Translations under genes and position numbers: made by a program
Notes under the pieces: model-generated
What the model saw: the letters and a program-made list of their open reading frames with translations, nothing else
The model's database searches: none
Told to the model about the DNA's origin: nothing
Origin: Pseudomonadota bacterium
GTDB lineage: Bacteria > Myxococcota_A > UBA9160 > SZUA-336
DNA length: 64,000 nt
Assembly (NCBI GenBank): GCA_003247575.1
Contig: QJZC01000048.1
Span: forward strand, 1-64,000
Direction: 5' to 3'
Shown here: positions 29,215 through 37,950 of the stretch, in pieces
Position numbering within the stretch: position 1 is the stretch's first letter
Layout of the letters: the number at the start of each line of letters is the position of its first letter

Positions 29215-29370
29215 AATTTCCGCGGAACCCCAATGGTCTCCAGACTCCGAGATGGTCCGAACCAGCGGTGTGCGGAAGCCAGGCTTCTCGAGCGGATCGA
29301 CGGTCCGGGTTGTATTCCCGATGAACTGGAAATCCACTTCGTTCTCGACGACCACGCGGATGCCCGGGGT
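29215..29370 (-). pseudogene. Orphan coding remnant of unknown family
   Basis: About 50 codons on the minus strand have strong coding character: GTC, GAG, AAC, ACC and CGG codons throughout, and a natural-looking protein segment containing VENEVDFQFIGN and EKPGFRTPLVRTI. A stop lies directly upstream at 29371-29373 and coding character fades downstream. I cannot assign a family. It looks like the internal piece of a larger gene that has been cut down, beside the tRNA fragment. The rest of 29047-29383 holds nothing else. Confidence 0.3.
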
Positions 29371-29383
29371 TCACCTCATCGTG

Positions 29384-29851
29384 TCATATGAAACTCCGAC
29401 GCCCGCTCACGTCGCCCGTGATGGAACGTTCGTGTGAGATCTCCTCTCCGACCGCGTTGGCTACATTGTGGAGCTCGCGACTGAGCTCGATGAGAATGTC
29501 GTCGAGTGCAATAATTCCGGTAAGGCGACCGTCCGCGTCGATAATGGGAAGCCGTCGTACACCACGCTTGTGCATGAGATCTGCGGCTTCCGCCAAGGTT
29601 GCGTGGACCGGAATGCAGGTCACGGGCCCCTTCGATAGGCCACCCACGGTAGCCTTCGTCGGATCGAGCCCTTCGGCGACCATCCATACGATATCGCGAT
29701 CGGTCACGATCCCCAGCACTTCCCGCCCGTCGGGATCCGTGATCACGAGACAGCCCACGGAATGATCAATCATTCTTCGCGAAGCTTCCGTAAGCGAGGT
29801 TTCCATGCGGACCGTGCAGATCGGTCTCTCTGTGTACCTGGATAGGGACAT
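29384..29851 (-). CDS. CBS-domain pair protein
   Basis: 155 residues made almost wholly of two CBS motifs (about 5-60 and 70-130), each with the GIVTDRD or GIIALDD type ending that binds adenine nucleotides. Stand-alone CBS pairs sense AMP, ATP or S-adenosylmethionine and regulate partner enzymes or channels; no partner is encoded next to it. The C-terminal 25 residues are polar. Codon use is like the chromosome, so it may be a resident gene between accessory pieces. A good ribosome-binding site is not obvious. Confidence 0.82.
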   Translation of the reverse strand: MSLSRYTERPICTVRMETSLTEASRRMIDHSVGCLVITDPDGREVLGIVTDRDIVWMVAEGLDPTKATVGGLSKGPVTCIPVHATLAEAADLMHKRGVRRLPIIDADGRLTGIIALDDILIELSRELHNVANAVGEEISHERSITGDVSGRRSFI

Positions 29852-30371
29852 CTTAGCTCATCCTTTCCGATCGATTGGCACGCTGGCGTTCAAAACTGCC
29901 CGTTGGACAGCTCGCGGGCGCTTTCCCAGAAACACACGCATGCTTCGTGCCGAGTCCAGGATTCCCCCCGTGTTGACCTGCGCGTGCCATCGTCGAGTAG
30001 GTTCTGGGGCCCCAGGCCCATCGTCATCCGGGAGCTCGCGCTTCGAGCGCACTACCGGAAGCGACGATCGGAAGAGTCGCGCCGCGAACGCCCCCCCCCT
30101 GATGCAGTCTCATGAAACGTGGCCGCGTCTCTGGCGAAATACCATGAGGATCTGACACGAGAAGTGCATCGAACTCGGCGCCGTGCTCCCGTGCAGCGAG
30201 CTAGTACCCGCACGCCGACCGCGGACTGCGACTTCTTGCCGAACCCCACCTAGACGGATACGTTGATATGCCCGCACTCGGCTCCGATCCGCCAACCTCG
30301 TTTCGGGAACGTATGCGGGGAGCAGAGACCCTCGTGCGGGTTCTGAATCCGTTTAGAACATCGGAGGTGGA
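29852..30371. other. Long non-coding stretch with a degenerate ATPase-promoter-like segment
   Basis: No gene I can support. At 30134-30158 the sequence GCGAAATACCATGAGGATCT and the bases after it match, with a few changes, the segment upstream of the DUF4143 ATPase at 6543-6565. The rest shows nothing recognisable. Confidence 0.35.
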
Positions 30372-30857
30372 GTGCTCCTCGGCCAAAGACTGGAGTATCG
30401 CGGACCAGCGCTGCGGCTCCGACACGACCCGCGACTGTGGGTCTTCCTACTTTTCTGCTGCATGAGCTGCGGAGAACCGGTGCATCCGAATGCTGAACCG
30501 AAAGAGAGAGGAAGAGTCCCTGTGCAGAACGTGGCTTTTTCGGAGACGGATAGCGGTCGTGAAGTTTGTGTTCAGGTGGGCCAGGCAATTGTCGTGCGCC
30601 TGCCTGAGAACCCCACTACCGGCTTCGAGTGGGCCGTCCGAGGCATGGACTCAGCCACACTCTCGCTGCAGAGCACATCCTACTCGCCCGAGTCCGCGGA
30701 GTCGGCAGGGAGAGGCGGCGTGCGAACGTTCGAAATCAAGGCTCGAGCGCCCGGCCGAGCTCCCCTACTCCTGGAACTCCGTCGCCCCTGGGAGCCAGAT
30801 GCCGAAGCGGCGTCTTCCTTCGAACTCGACCTCTCCGTGTCGGCCTGTGAACCGTAG
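30372..30857 (+). CDS. Chagasin-family (I42) cysteine-protease inhibitor, lipoprotein
   Basis: A 161-residue protein. The three inhibitory loops of chagasin are present in order: NPTTGF, GRGG and RRPWE. The N-terminus is exported: a hydrophobic run ends in FLLFCCMSC, a lipobox-like site, so the mature inhibitor would be lipid-anchored. The start is a GTG at 30372 shortly after GGAGGTGG; the spacing is tight and a different start is possible. Chagasin-type proteins block papain-family (C1) proteases, and one is encoded 557 bases downstream on the same strand. That pairing suggests self-protection or control of a secreted protease. Confidence 0.8.
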   Translation: MLLGQRLEYRGPALRLRHDPRLWVFLLFCCMSCGEPVHPNAEPKERGRVPVQNVAFSETDSGREVCVQVGQAIVVRLPENPTTGFEWAVRGMDSATLSLQSTSYSPESAESAGRGGVRTFEIKARAPGRAPLLLELRRPWEPDAEAASSFELDLSVSACEP

Positions 30858-31414
30858 CACCACCGCTCCGCGGCACAGCACCCGGTAGCTACATCGGCGC
30901 GAGCGACACTTCCTACTCTTCCGAACCACTCTGCCGAACCGGTACGAGCTGCCTCTACCTGACAACGGGGCGCTACGCGCCAACCAGTCAAACAGTCCCA
31001 GACTGGGTCATCGAGCAACATCTCCGTAGCCGGCCTTGCTACGGTCATCGAGGACAAGGACTCAGAGCGCGTCGGAGGCAAGTGTTGCCCCCGCACCATG
31101 AATGCAACTCCGCTCACTCGAAAAGTGACTACAGAGCACAACATCCTACCGGAATCTTCTCCATTTCCCACGATAGCGGTGGATAAAAAACACATGCATG
31201 AGTAGTTCCACCGACTGGGCATGTAGCTATTCTCCTCCTTTCAGCTGCATCTCCCTTCAGATCCTCCGGATCACTTGTCGCTAAGCCTACAGGGATACTC
31301 GGTCTCAACAGCTGGCTCTCGTAGAGGCATGGCGATTGCACTTTCCGGTTCGTCAAGAAGAAGAATCATCAGGACCAGCTTCAACTTCATCGATGGATCC
31401 AGAGGAGATGGACA
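30858..31414. other. Non-coding stretch between inhibitor and protease genes
   Basis: I see no gene. The part after 31,130 is A+T-rich (GGATAAAAAACACATGC near 31183) and probably carries the promoter of the papain-family gene. A short inverted repeat CCAC/GTGG flanks GATAGCG near 31170-31185. Confidence 0.35.
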
Positions 31415-32350
31415 ATGCAACCCATCGAGCTTCAACCTTTGAGCGGATCAGAGCGGGAGGTCTTTGGATTGGGGTGGATGCCCGACATCCCAGACTATCG
31501 GGACTACAATCCAGAGCACCCTAAGATTCAGCCAATGGTGAGTGGCGTCGGCCTCGCAGATACCGAGAAACTGAGCTTGCCTGCGCAGGTGAGCTTGGTC
31601 GGCTATTGCTCGCCAATCGAGGACCAGGGTGCCCTGGGCTCCTGTACTGCCCAGGCAGGGGTCGGATTGCTCGAGTACTATGAGAGACGCGCCTACAGAG
31701 CCCACATCGACGCGTCGCGGCTCTTCCTCTACAAGGTGACTCGCAACCTCCTTGGGTGGACTGGTGATACGGGAGCCTATCTGCGCACGACGATGGGCGC
31801 GATGGCACTCTTCGGCGTTCCCCCCGAGAGATATTGGCGCTATACCACGGCCCGGCCGGGCCCTGTCGCCCCACAGCCAGAGGCACACTTCGACTTGGAA
31901 CCACCCGCGTTCTGCTACCAGTTCGCCGATGCGTTCAAGGCGATCCGATACTTCCGGCTGGATCAAGCTGGAATCTCGATGGACAACCTGCGTGACCGGA
32001 TCAAGGCCTACATCGCCGCGGGGCTCCCCTCGATGTTCGGCTTCACCGTCTACAGCTCGATCAACCAGGCGGGCACTACAGGAAAGATTCCGTTTCCGTG
32101 TCCCGGTGAGGGCGTCGCCGGTGGACATGCCGTGGTTGCTGTGGGCTACGACGACTCCATCAGGATCGAGAACACGACTTGCGGCTCGGAAACGCGAGGC
32201 GCATTCCTGATTCGAAATTCGTGGGGCACGCGCTGGGGAGACAAGGGCTACGGATGGCTCCCGTATGCTTACGTAGAGCGCGGGCTAGCGCGCGACTGGT
32301 GGGTCCTGTTCAAGGCCGACTATGTAGATACGCGGCAGTTCGGGCTCTAG
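31415..32350 (+). CDS. Papain-family (C1) cysteine protease
   Basis: A 311-residue protease. The N-terminal GWMPDIPDYRDY is the usual opening of bacterial C1 enzymes. The active site is Gln71 and Cys77 in EDQGALGSC, His238 in GGHAVVAVGY and Asn268 in IRNSWGTRWGDKGYG. There is no signal peptide and no long propeptide, so export would need another route. The start at 31415 follows AGAGGAG at good distance. It lies between a chagasin-type inhibitor gene and a lipase gene on the same strand. An effector or toxin-like hydrolase is a reasonable guess. The catalytic residues make activity likely. Confidence 0.88.
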   Translation: MQPIELQPLSGSEREVFGLGWMPDIPDYRDYNPEHPKIQPMVSGVGLADTEKLSLPAQVSLVGYCSPIEDQGALGSCTAQAGVGLLEYYERRAYRAHIDASRLFLYKVTRNLLGWTGDTGAYLRTTMGAMALFGVPPERYWRYTTARPGPVAPQPEAHFDLEPPAFCYQFADAFKAIRYFRLDQAGISMDNLRDRIKAYIAAGLPSMFGFTVYSSINQAGTTGKIPFPCPGEGVAGGHAVVAVGYDDSIRIENTTCGSETRGAFLIRNSWGTRWGDKGYGWLPYAYVERGLARDWWVLFKADYVDTRQFGL

Positions 32351-32448
32351 GAGACTCGACGATCGGTTCGTGTGTGCCCTGAGCATATCGGGGCGCACAC
32401 GGGCCACCACTCCGCGCACTGCCTCGATCCTCGAGGAAGGTGAACGAT

Positions 32449-33588
32449 ATGGCCAACGATGCACCGATCATCCTCTGTCACGGGCTCTTTGGTTGGGGAC
32501 CCAGTGAACTCGGCGGGTTTCCCTACTGGGGAACAGGTCGGAGTGTGCCGTCGACCCTACGTCGAAGAGAAGCCAGTGTAGGTCCGATCAGTAGCACGCA
32601 CGACCGCGCCTGCGAGCTCGCCTTCCAGATTCGAGGCGGGTGTGTCGACTATGGGGAAGCGCATGCCAAGGAGGCGGGACATGCGCGATTTGGCCGAAGC
32701 TACGACGAGCTTGCGGCTCTGTATCCGGAGTGGTCGGAGGAGCGCCCGGTTCACTTGGTTGGACATAGCATGGGTGCGCCTACGATCTGGATGTTGCAGC
32801 ATCTTCTCGCAGAGGACTACTTCGGCTGGGGTTCGAATGCTAGTTGGGCCAAATCGCTGAGCTGCATTTCTGGAGTCCTGAACGGGAGCACCGCGACCTA
32901 TCTGCATGGCTGCGACCCCGATACTGGCCTGGTGAAGCGGGGTAGTATTGGAGAGACCTTAGGGCGACTCATCGAGCTCCATATTCGCCTTACAGGCGAC
33001 CTCTTCGATCGCTTCTACGACTTCGACCTCGACCATTGGGGGATTTCAAGAATCTACGGCGAGCCGATCGAGTCGCAGATTCGGCGCATTGAGCACTCCA
33101 AGATGTTCGAAGGAACGGACAATGCAGCCTACAGCTTGACGATTCAAGCCTTGCTCGATCAGAACGCACGCTGCCAGACGCACCCAGATACCTACTACTT
33201 TTCATACGTGACGGAGCAGACCTTCCCTGCCTTCTTGACCAGCCACCACTTCCCCGAGCCGTTCATGAACCCCTATGCGATCCCGACCTCCGTGTACATG
33301 GGCTCGGCCACCTTCGAGCATCCATTTTATCCCGGATTTCAGGCATCCGACTGGTGGCACAACGACGGGCTAGTCCCCGTCTACTCGCAGATGTTCCCGC
33401 GTATCAGTGGCCAGCACCCCGTTGGAGGCGAGATCCCGGGGCGCTCGCACTTCCGGCCTGGGGAGTGGTACTACGAGATGTTGAATAGCGTCGATCACAT
33501 CGACATCGTGGCGCTCCCTCCAGCCGGAAAGGTGGGCCAGCAGAAGAAGTTCTACAGCGATCTCTATGCTCGCCTCGCTTCGCTTTGA
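32449..33588 (+). CDS. Lipase of the alpha/beta-hydrolase fold (family I.5-like)
   Basis: About 379 residues. IILCHGLFGWG is the oxyanion region, GHSMG the nucleophile elbow, and DHIDIV near the C-terminus carries the catalytic His; SDWWHNDGLVPVYSQ is typical of staphylococcal/Geobacillus-type triacylglycerol lipases. No signal peptide, which is unusual for that group. The start is the ATG at 32449 with AGGAAGG ending nine bases before it; an upstream in-frame GTG overlaps that site and is rejected. It follows the papain-family gene by 98 bases on the same strand, so the two may be co-expressed as a protease and lipase pair. Confidence 0.85.
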   Translation: MANDAPIILCHGLFGWGPSELGGFPYWGTGRSVPSTLRRREASVGPISSTHDRACELAFQIRGGCVDYGEAHAKEAGHARFGRSYDELAALYPEWSEERPVHLVGHSMGAPTIWMLQHLLAEDYFGWGSNASWAKSLSCISGVLNGSTATYLHGCDPDTGLVKRGSIGETLGRLIELHIRLTGDLFDRFYDFDLDHWGISRIYGEPIESQIRRIEHSKMFEGTDNAAYSLTIQALLDQNARCQTHPDTYYFSYVTEQTFPAFLTSHHFPEPFMNPYAIPTSVYMGSATFEHPFYPGFQASDWWHNDGLVPVYSQMFPRISGQHPVGGEIPGRSHFRPGEWYYEMLNSVDHIDIVALPPAGKVGQQKKFYSDLYARLASL

Positions 33589-33600
33589 ACTTCAGAGAGG

Positions 33601-33616
33601 CAGAGCAGAGGCTCTG
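33601..33616 (+). terminator. Short hairpin after the lipase gene
   Basis: CAGAGC and GCTCTG pair around the loop AGAG, 12 bases after the lipase stop. Six pairs and no T-run, so it is a weak terminator candidate. Confidence 0.25.
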
Positions 33617-33800
33617 AGGCCGAGCGGCGAGCGCATCTGAGCACCACGTCCATCCGGGATACTGGATGCAGGCAGCTTCGCGGTCTGGGCTGATCGCCTG
33701 AGCTTTGACGAGAAGCTCCACGAGTCAGAGCGCCATGAGCCCAACGAGGGAAACTGCGGTTGCCCCGGTTTCGCGGGCACGAATGGCCTGGAGAGGTGTC

Positions 33801-34074
33801 GTGGGACGCAGGAAGCGAAGAACATCCACGACGGAGTAGAAGGCCGAGGCCGTCCGGCTCGTAGAGTCAGGCGGGCGCACGATCGCGCAGGTGGCTCGAG
33901 ACCTGGATATTTCGGAGACGGCGCTTCGGCGCTGGGTGGCGCAGGCCGGATCGAGGCCAAGCGATTGTCTGCGGGAGCGCTGAGCAGCGAAGAGCGAGCG
34001 GACCTCGGTCTCCTTCGCCGCGAGAACAAGCGCCCGACGTAGGAGCATGATTTTTTGGAACAAGCTGCCTCGGG
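33801..34074 (+). pseudogene. Decayed IS3-family transposase OrfA
   Basis: Reading the plus strand gives GRRKRRTSTTE, a stop (TAG at 33837), then KAEAVRLVESGGRTIAQVAR and ISETALRRWVAQA. After a one-base frameshift near 33945 it continues as GALSSEERADLGLLRRENKR, a second stop, and DFLEQAAS. This is the helix-turn-helix and coiled-coil region of IS3-group OrfA. With two stops and a frameshift it cannot be active, and OrfB and clear terminal repeats are not found. It marks past insertion into the accessory stretch 33589-34325. Confidence 0.75.
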
Positions 34075-34325
34075 TTCATTCGGTCGATGCAACGGTTCGG
34101 GAGTCGAGTATCGTCGACCAAGCCTTTCGGGTTCCAGCAGAGCAAACGAAGGATCGCAGCGCGAGAGATGGAGAGGGGAGCACAGCGCCCTGTGATGGAA
34201 GCACTCTCGCGGCGATGCTTGCGGAAGAATGATCGGCCTTCGCCCTCTTGCATCATCCATCCTTGTCCCGCCCTGGGATCGTGACTAGACTCGTTACGGA
34301 CGATTCATCTCAAAAGGAGTAAGTC

Positions 34326-34766
34326 GTGTATCGCATCGTAGGAAGTTACGTCGTCTTGCTAGGCATAGGACTCGTGGCCGCAGCTTTTGCTGCGCAGGTG
34401 TACGCATCGGGCGTGAATGCCTCGATTGGAAGCCGAGACGACGAGTTGATCATATTGTCGGTGTCCTGCTTTGGTAGTAGTCCGGGTAGCTCTAGTGCAG
34501 CGTTGAACGCGACGGGTTCCGGAGACATCGGGGGGACCTCTGCTAGCCTGAACTTCAACGTACAGGTCAGTGACGAGTGCGCTGCGCTGATACCTGAGAT
34601 CAGCGATCTCCTTGTCGAACTTGGCTGTGCGAACGCTCCGAGTCAGTCCTTCGGGGATCCTGGAAACGCGTTCGTCCAGAGCATCTGCCAGGATCGTCGG
34701 GGCGCCCTCGTGAACGTCTATGGTGAGATTGCGAGGGAGTTGACCCGGCGGGCATCAGGGAGCTAG
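34326..34766 (+). CDS. Small secreted protein of unknown function
   Basis: 146 residues with a GTG start and an excellent AAGGAG six bases upstream. A signal peptide covers roughly 1-28 (hydrophobic VVLLGIGLVAAAFAAQVYAS). The mature part is small, rich in Ser, Gly, Ala and Asn, with a Ser/Gly/Ala-rich patch and four or five Cys that could form disulphides. I do not recognise a family. It lies between two decayed transposase genes, so it may be cargo that came with them. Confidence 0.6.
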   Translation: MYRIVGSYVVLLGIGLVAAAFAAQVYASGVNASIGSRDDELIILSVSCFGSSPGSSSAALNATGSGDIGGTSASLNFNVQVSDECAALIPEISDLLVELGCANAPSQSFGDPGNAFVQSICQDRRGALVNVYGEIARELTRRASGS

Positions 34767-34786
34767 GCAGCGATCGCGTCCTGGAT

Positions 34787-35329
34787 GTGGAGGGGAGCCG
34801 ACTCGGAGAGTATCTCGCTCAACAGCCCGTCCGTGGCCGCTACGCAGTCTACAGCTCGCAACGGGGTGCCCAACGCGGTCTCAGAGGCCGTCCAGCACGA
34901 CCGGCGCGCACTGTCCAGATGCAGGGTCGGGCTGGTGAGGTGACACTCTTGCCTCCGAAGTCTCGACCATCAGGGGGCGAGCCGATCACAGCTTCCGTGG
35001 TGCTCACGCAGCAGTCTGATCCAGACATAAACGAGTCCGCTCTCACATGGGTGATCCTGACCTCCGAGGACGTATCCACATCCACAGAGCAAGCCGCGCT
35101 CATGGTGCTCGAGTACTAGGAACGACGTTGGTGGATCGAGGAATTCCACAAGGCGGGCATGGCAGGCTGCAAGATCGAGAAACGCGCGGCGGAGGCTCTG
35201 GATACGTTGGAGCGGCTCGCGGAAATTACGGCACAGATTGCCGTTCGACTTCTGTCGCTACGTTCGGTCGCCGATCCCGATCTCGATGGCTCTGGCGAGC
35301 GGAAACCAGATTCGCTCCAAAGCGGCTAG
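34787..35329 (+). pseudogene. Decayed C-terminal part of an IS4/Tn5-type transposase
   Basis: One frame runs from about 34787 to the stop at 35327-35329 with a single in-frame TAG at 35117-35119. Before it comes TWVILTSEDVSTSTEQA; after it come ERRWWIEEFHKAG and IAVRLLSLRSVAD. These are the region around the third catalytic acidic residue (the Y..RW.IEE.HK block) of IS4/Tn5-type DDE transposases. The N-terminal two-thirds is missing. Inactive remnant. Confidence 0.7.
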
Positions 35330-35442
35330 ATCACCTCAAGCAGAACAAATGGACTCATAAGGCAAAGAACTTCCCCCGGGATCAAGCCTGATGACGTTGA
35401 TGACCAAGATCTACTCGAAGCCTAGTTTTTGCGCACAGAAAG

Positions 35443-35460
35443 CGTAGGCAACAGCCTACG
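35443..35460 (+). terminator. Hairpin after the IS4 remnant
   Basis: CGTAGGC (35443-35449), loop AACA, GCCTACG (35454-35460), then TGTTTGC. A perfect 7-bp stem with a short T-rich tail; it could insulate the hemopexin gene from upstream transcription. The rest of 35330-35643 is A+T-rich leader with no gene. Confidence 0.4.
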
Positions 35461-35643
35461 TGTTTGCTGTGATTCGCCTCCGCGTCGTCCGAGATAATCT
35501 CAGCTTCAATGCACAGACCAGATCTAGCCAGTACACTTGGTCGCATCGGGGCAATCTTGTGGGACGCCGATGGGCCGTACTCAAGGGCAACCCAGAAGCG
35601 AAAAGCCTTCCGCAAAACCACGAACGAATTGAAAGGGAAATCG

Positions 35644-36252
35644 ATGAGCATGCTACCTCTGCGTGCAGCACTGCGCTATGAAGCAGACGGAAAGGTCTAC
35701 TTTTTCTCCCAGGATCAATACACCATCTACGATCCGGAGACCCAGATGTGCGAAGCAGGATACCCCAAGAAGCTCGCAGAGAAGTGGAAAGGGCTTCCCT
35801 TCAAGACAGTCGATGCGGCTCTCTGGTACAACAAGAATGGCAAAGTATATTTGTTTCGAGGGGACGAATACGTGAGGTTCAATCCCTCTACGGAAGCAGT
35901 AGATGAGGGATACCCGAGGAAGATCCAGTCCGAATGGATGGGCGTTCCATTCAGAAAGATCGATGCCGCACTATGGTATCAGAAAAACAACCAGGTCTAT
36001 TTCTTTAGCGGCAACCAGTACGCGAGATTCGACCCGGAGCTGGAACGAGTACCGGACGGATATCCAATCCCGATCAAGGACGGGTGGGAGGGCGTCACAT
36101 TCAATTCAATAGATGCAGCCCTCTGGTATGACGCAAACGGACAAGTGTACCTATTCAGCGGCCCGCTGTATGTCAGATTCAATCCGGATACAAACAAGGT
36201 CGAGAAGGGATACCCGCGGACTACCGCTAGATCTTGGCGTGGATTGCAGTAA
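35644..36252 (+). CDS. Four-repeat hemopexin-domain protein
   Basis: About 202 residues forming one complete four-blade hemopexin propeller. Each blade begins DAALWY or AALRY, continues with a VYFFSG/VYLFRG-type strand and a YxRFxP turn, and ends with GYPxxI...W.G. No signal peptide is seen. The start at 35644 is supported by AAAGGG seven bases upstream. The gene is clearly richer in A+T than the chromosome, which points to transfer. In bacteria such proteins occur in insecticidal or effector settings (photopexins) and bind proteins or haem. Its neighbours here are protease and lipase genes and transposase remnants. The role is not known. Confidence 0.85.
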   Translation: MSMLPLRAALRYEADGKVYFFSQDQYTIYDPETQMCEAGYPKKLAEKWKGLPFKTVDAALWYNKNGKVYLFRGDEYVRFNPSTEAVDEGYPRKIQSEWMGVPFRKIDAALWYQKNNQVYFFSGNQYARFDPELERVPDGYPIPIKDGWEGVTFNSIDAALWYDANGQVYLFSGPLYVRFNPDTNKVEKGYPRTTARSWRGLQ

Positions 36253-37077
<825 letters not shown>

Positions 37078-37950
37078 TCAGCGCAAGATCCCTTCGGCGA
37101 GTAGCGGCGCGAGCGAGAACGCATTTGTTGGATGCTCGACGCTGTCGGAACTCCAGATCTCGGTGACACCCGCGTCCTTCAGCATGCTGAGTGCGTCGCC
37201 GACGAACAGCGCATGAGTCACCAGCACGTCGACGCGGGAGGCTCCCTGGCGACGCAAGGCCTGCGCCGCCACGGCGAGCGTATGCCCGGTGCTGGCGACG
37301 TCATCGACGAGCACCACGTGGTCCCCTGTATAGCTGCGCGCGGGCAGTTCGACTTCGACACTTCGATCTCCCCTTCGGATCTTCGCAGCCACCCGGTAGT
37401 CGAGATCGGCAGCCTGGGCGACCGACCGGACCCACTGCTCGGACTCCTGATCCGGTCCGAGGAGCAGCGGCCGCAGGGAGTGCGCAGCGAGAAAGGCTCC
37501 CATCGCAGAAGCGGCGGTCAGTGCCACGGCTCGCTCGGCCGGCACCGCCTGACTCAGTGTACGCACCCGATGCAAGTGCGGGTCGACCGTCACCAATTCT
37601 TCGACGAGACGCGCCAAAAATGCACCGATGATCCTCTGGCTCACCACTTCGCCCGGCCGAAAGGCCGTGTCCTGCCGCATGTAGCAGAGATAGGGTGCCA
37701 CCAAGGTCAACCGCTCCACTCCGAGTTCGCGCGCGGTACGGGCGGCCAGCATGAGCTCGATCAGCTTCTCGTTAGGGCGATCGAGACTGCGGCACAGAAC
37801 CACGTGCCGCGGAAGCTGAATCGGCAGGCGCAGCCGGCTCTCCGCATCCGGAAAGCGATGTAGCTCGACAATCTCGGCGGGACACTTCAAAGCTAGGGCG
37901 AGGGCGCGCGATTGAGCCGCTGAATCCGGAAACCCCAGGACCAACATCAA
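37078..37950 (-). CDS. Ribose-phosphate pyrophosphokinase (PRPP synthetase) family protein
   Basis: A 290-residue PRPP synthetase-like protein, somewhat shorter than the usual 310-320. It has the N-terminal pyrophosphokinase fold ([19 protein letters not shown], then PYLCYMRQD), and [12 protein letters not shown] is the PRPP/ribose-phosphate loop. Its start overlaps the stop of the upstream AMP/thymidine phosphorylase gene by four bases, so the two work together. In this arrangement the substrate may be the ribose phosphate released by the phosphorylase rather than only ribose 5-phosphate. The short length suggests a specialised version, not the housekeeping enzyme. Confidence 0.85.
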   Translation of the reverse strand: MMLVLGFPDSAAQSRALALALKCPAEIVELHRFPDAESRLRLPIQLPRHVVLCRSLDRPNEKLIELMLAARTARELGVERLTLVAPYLCYMRQDTAFRPGEVVSQRIIGAFLARLVEELVTVDPHLHRVRTLSQAVPAERAVALTAASAMGAFLAAHSLRPLLLGPDQESEQWVRSVAQAADLDYRVAAKIRRGDRSVEVELPARSYTGDHVVLVDDVASTGHTLAVAAQALRRQGASRVDVLVTHALFVGDALSMLKDAGVTEIWSSDSVEHPTNAFSLAPLLAEGILR

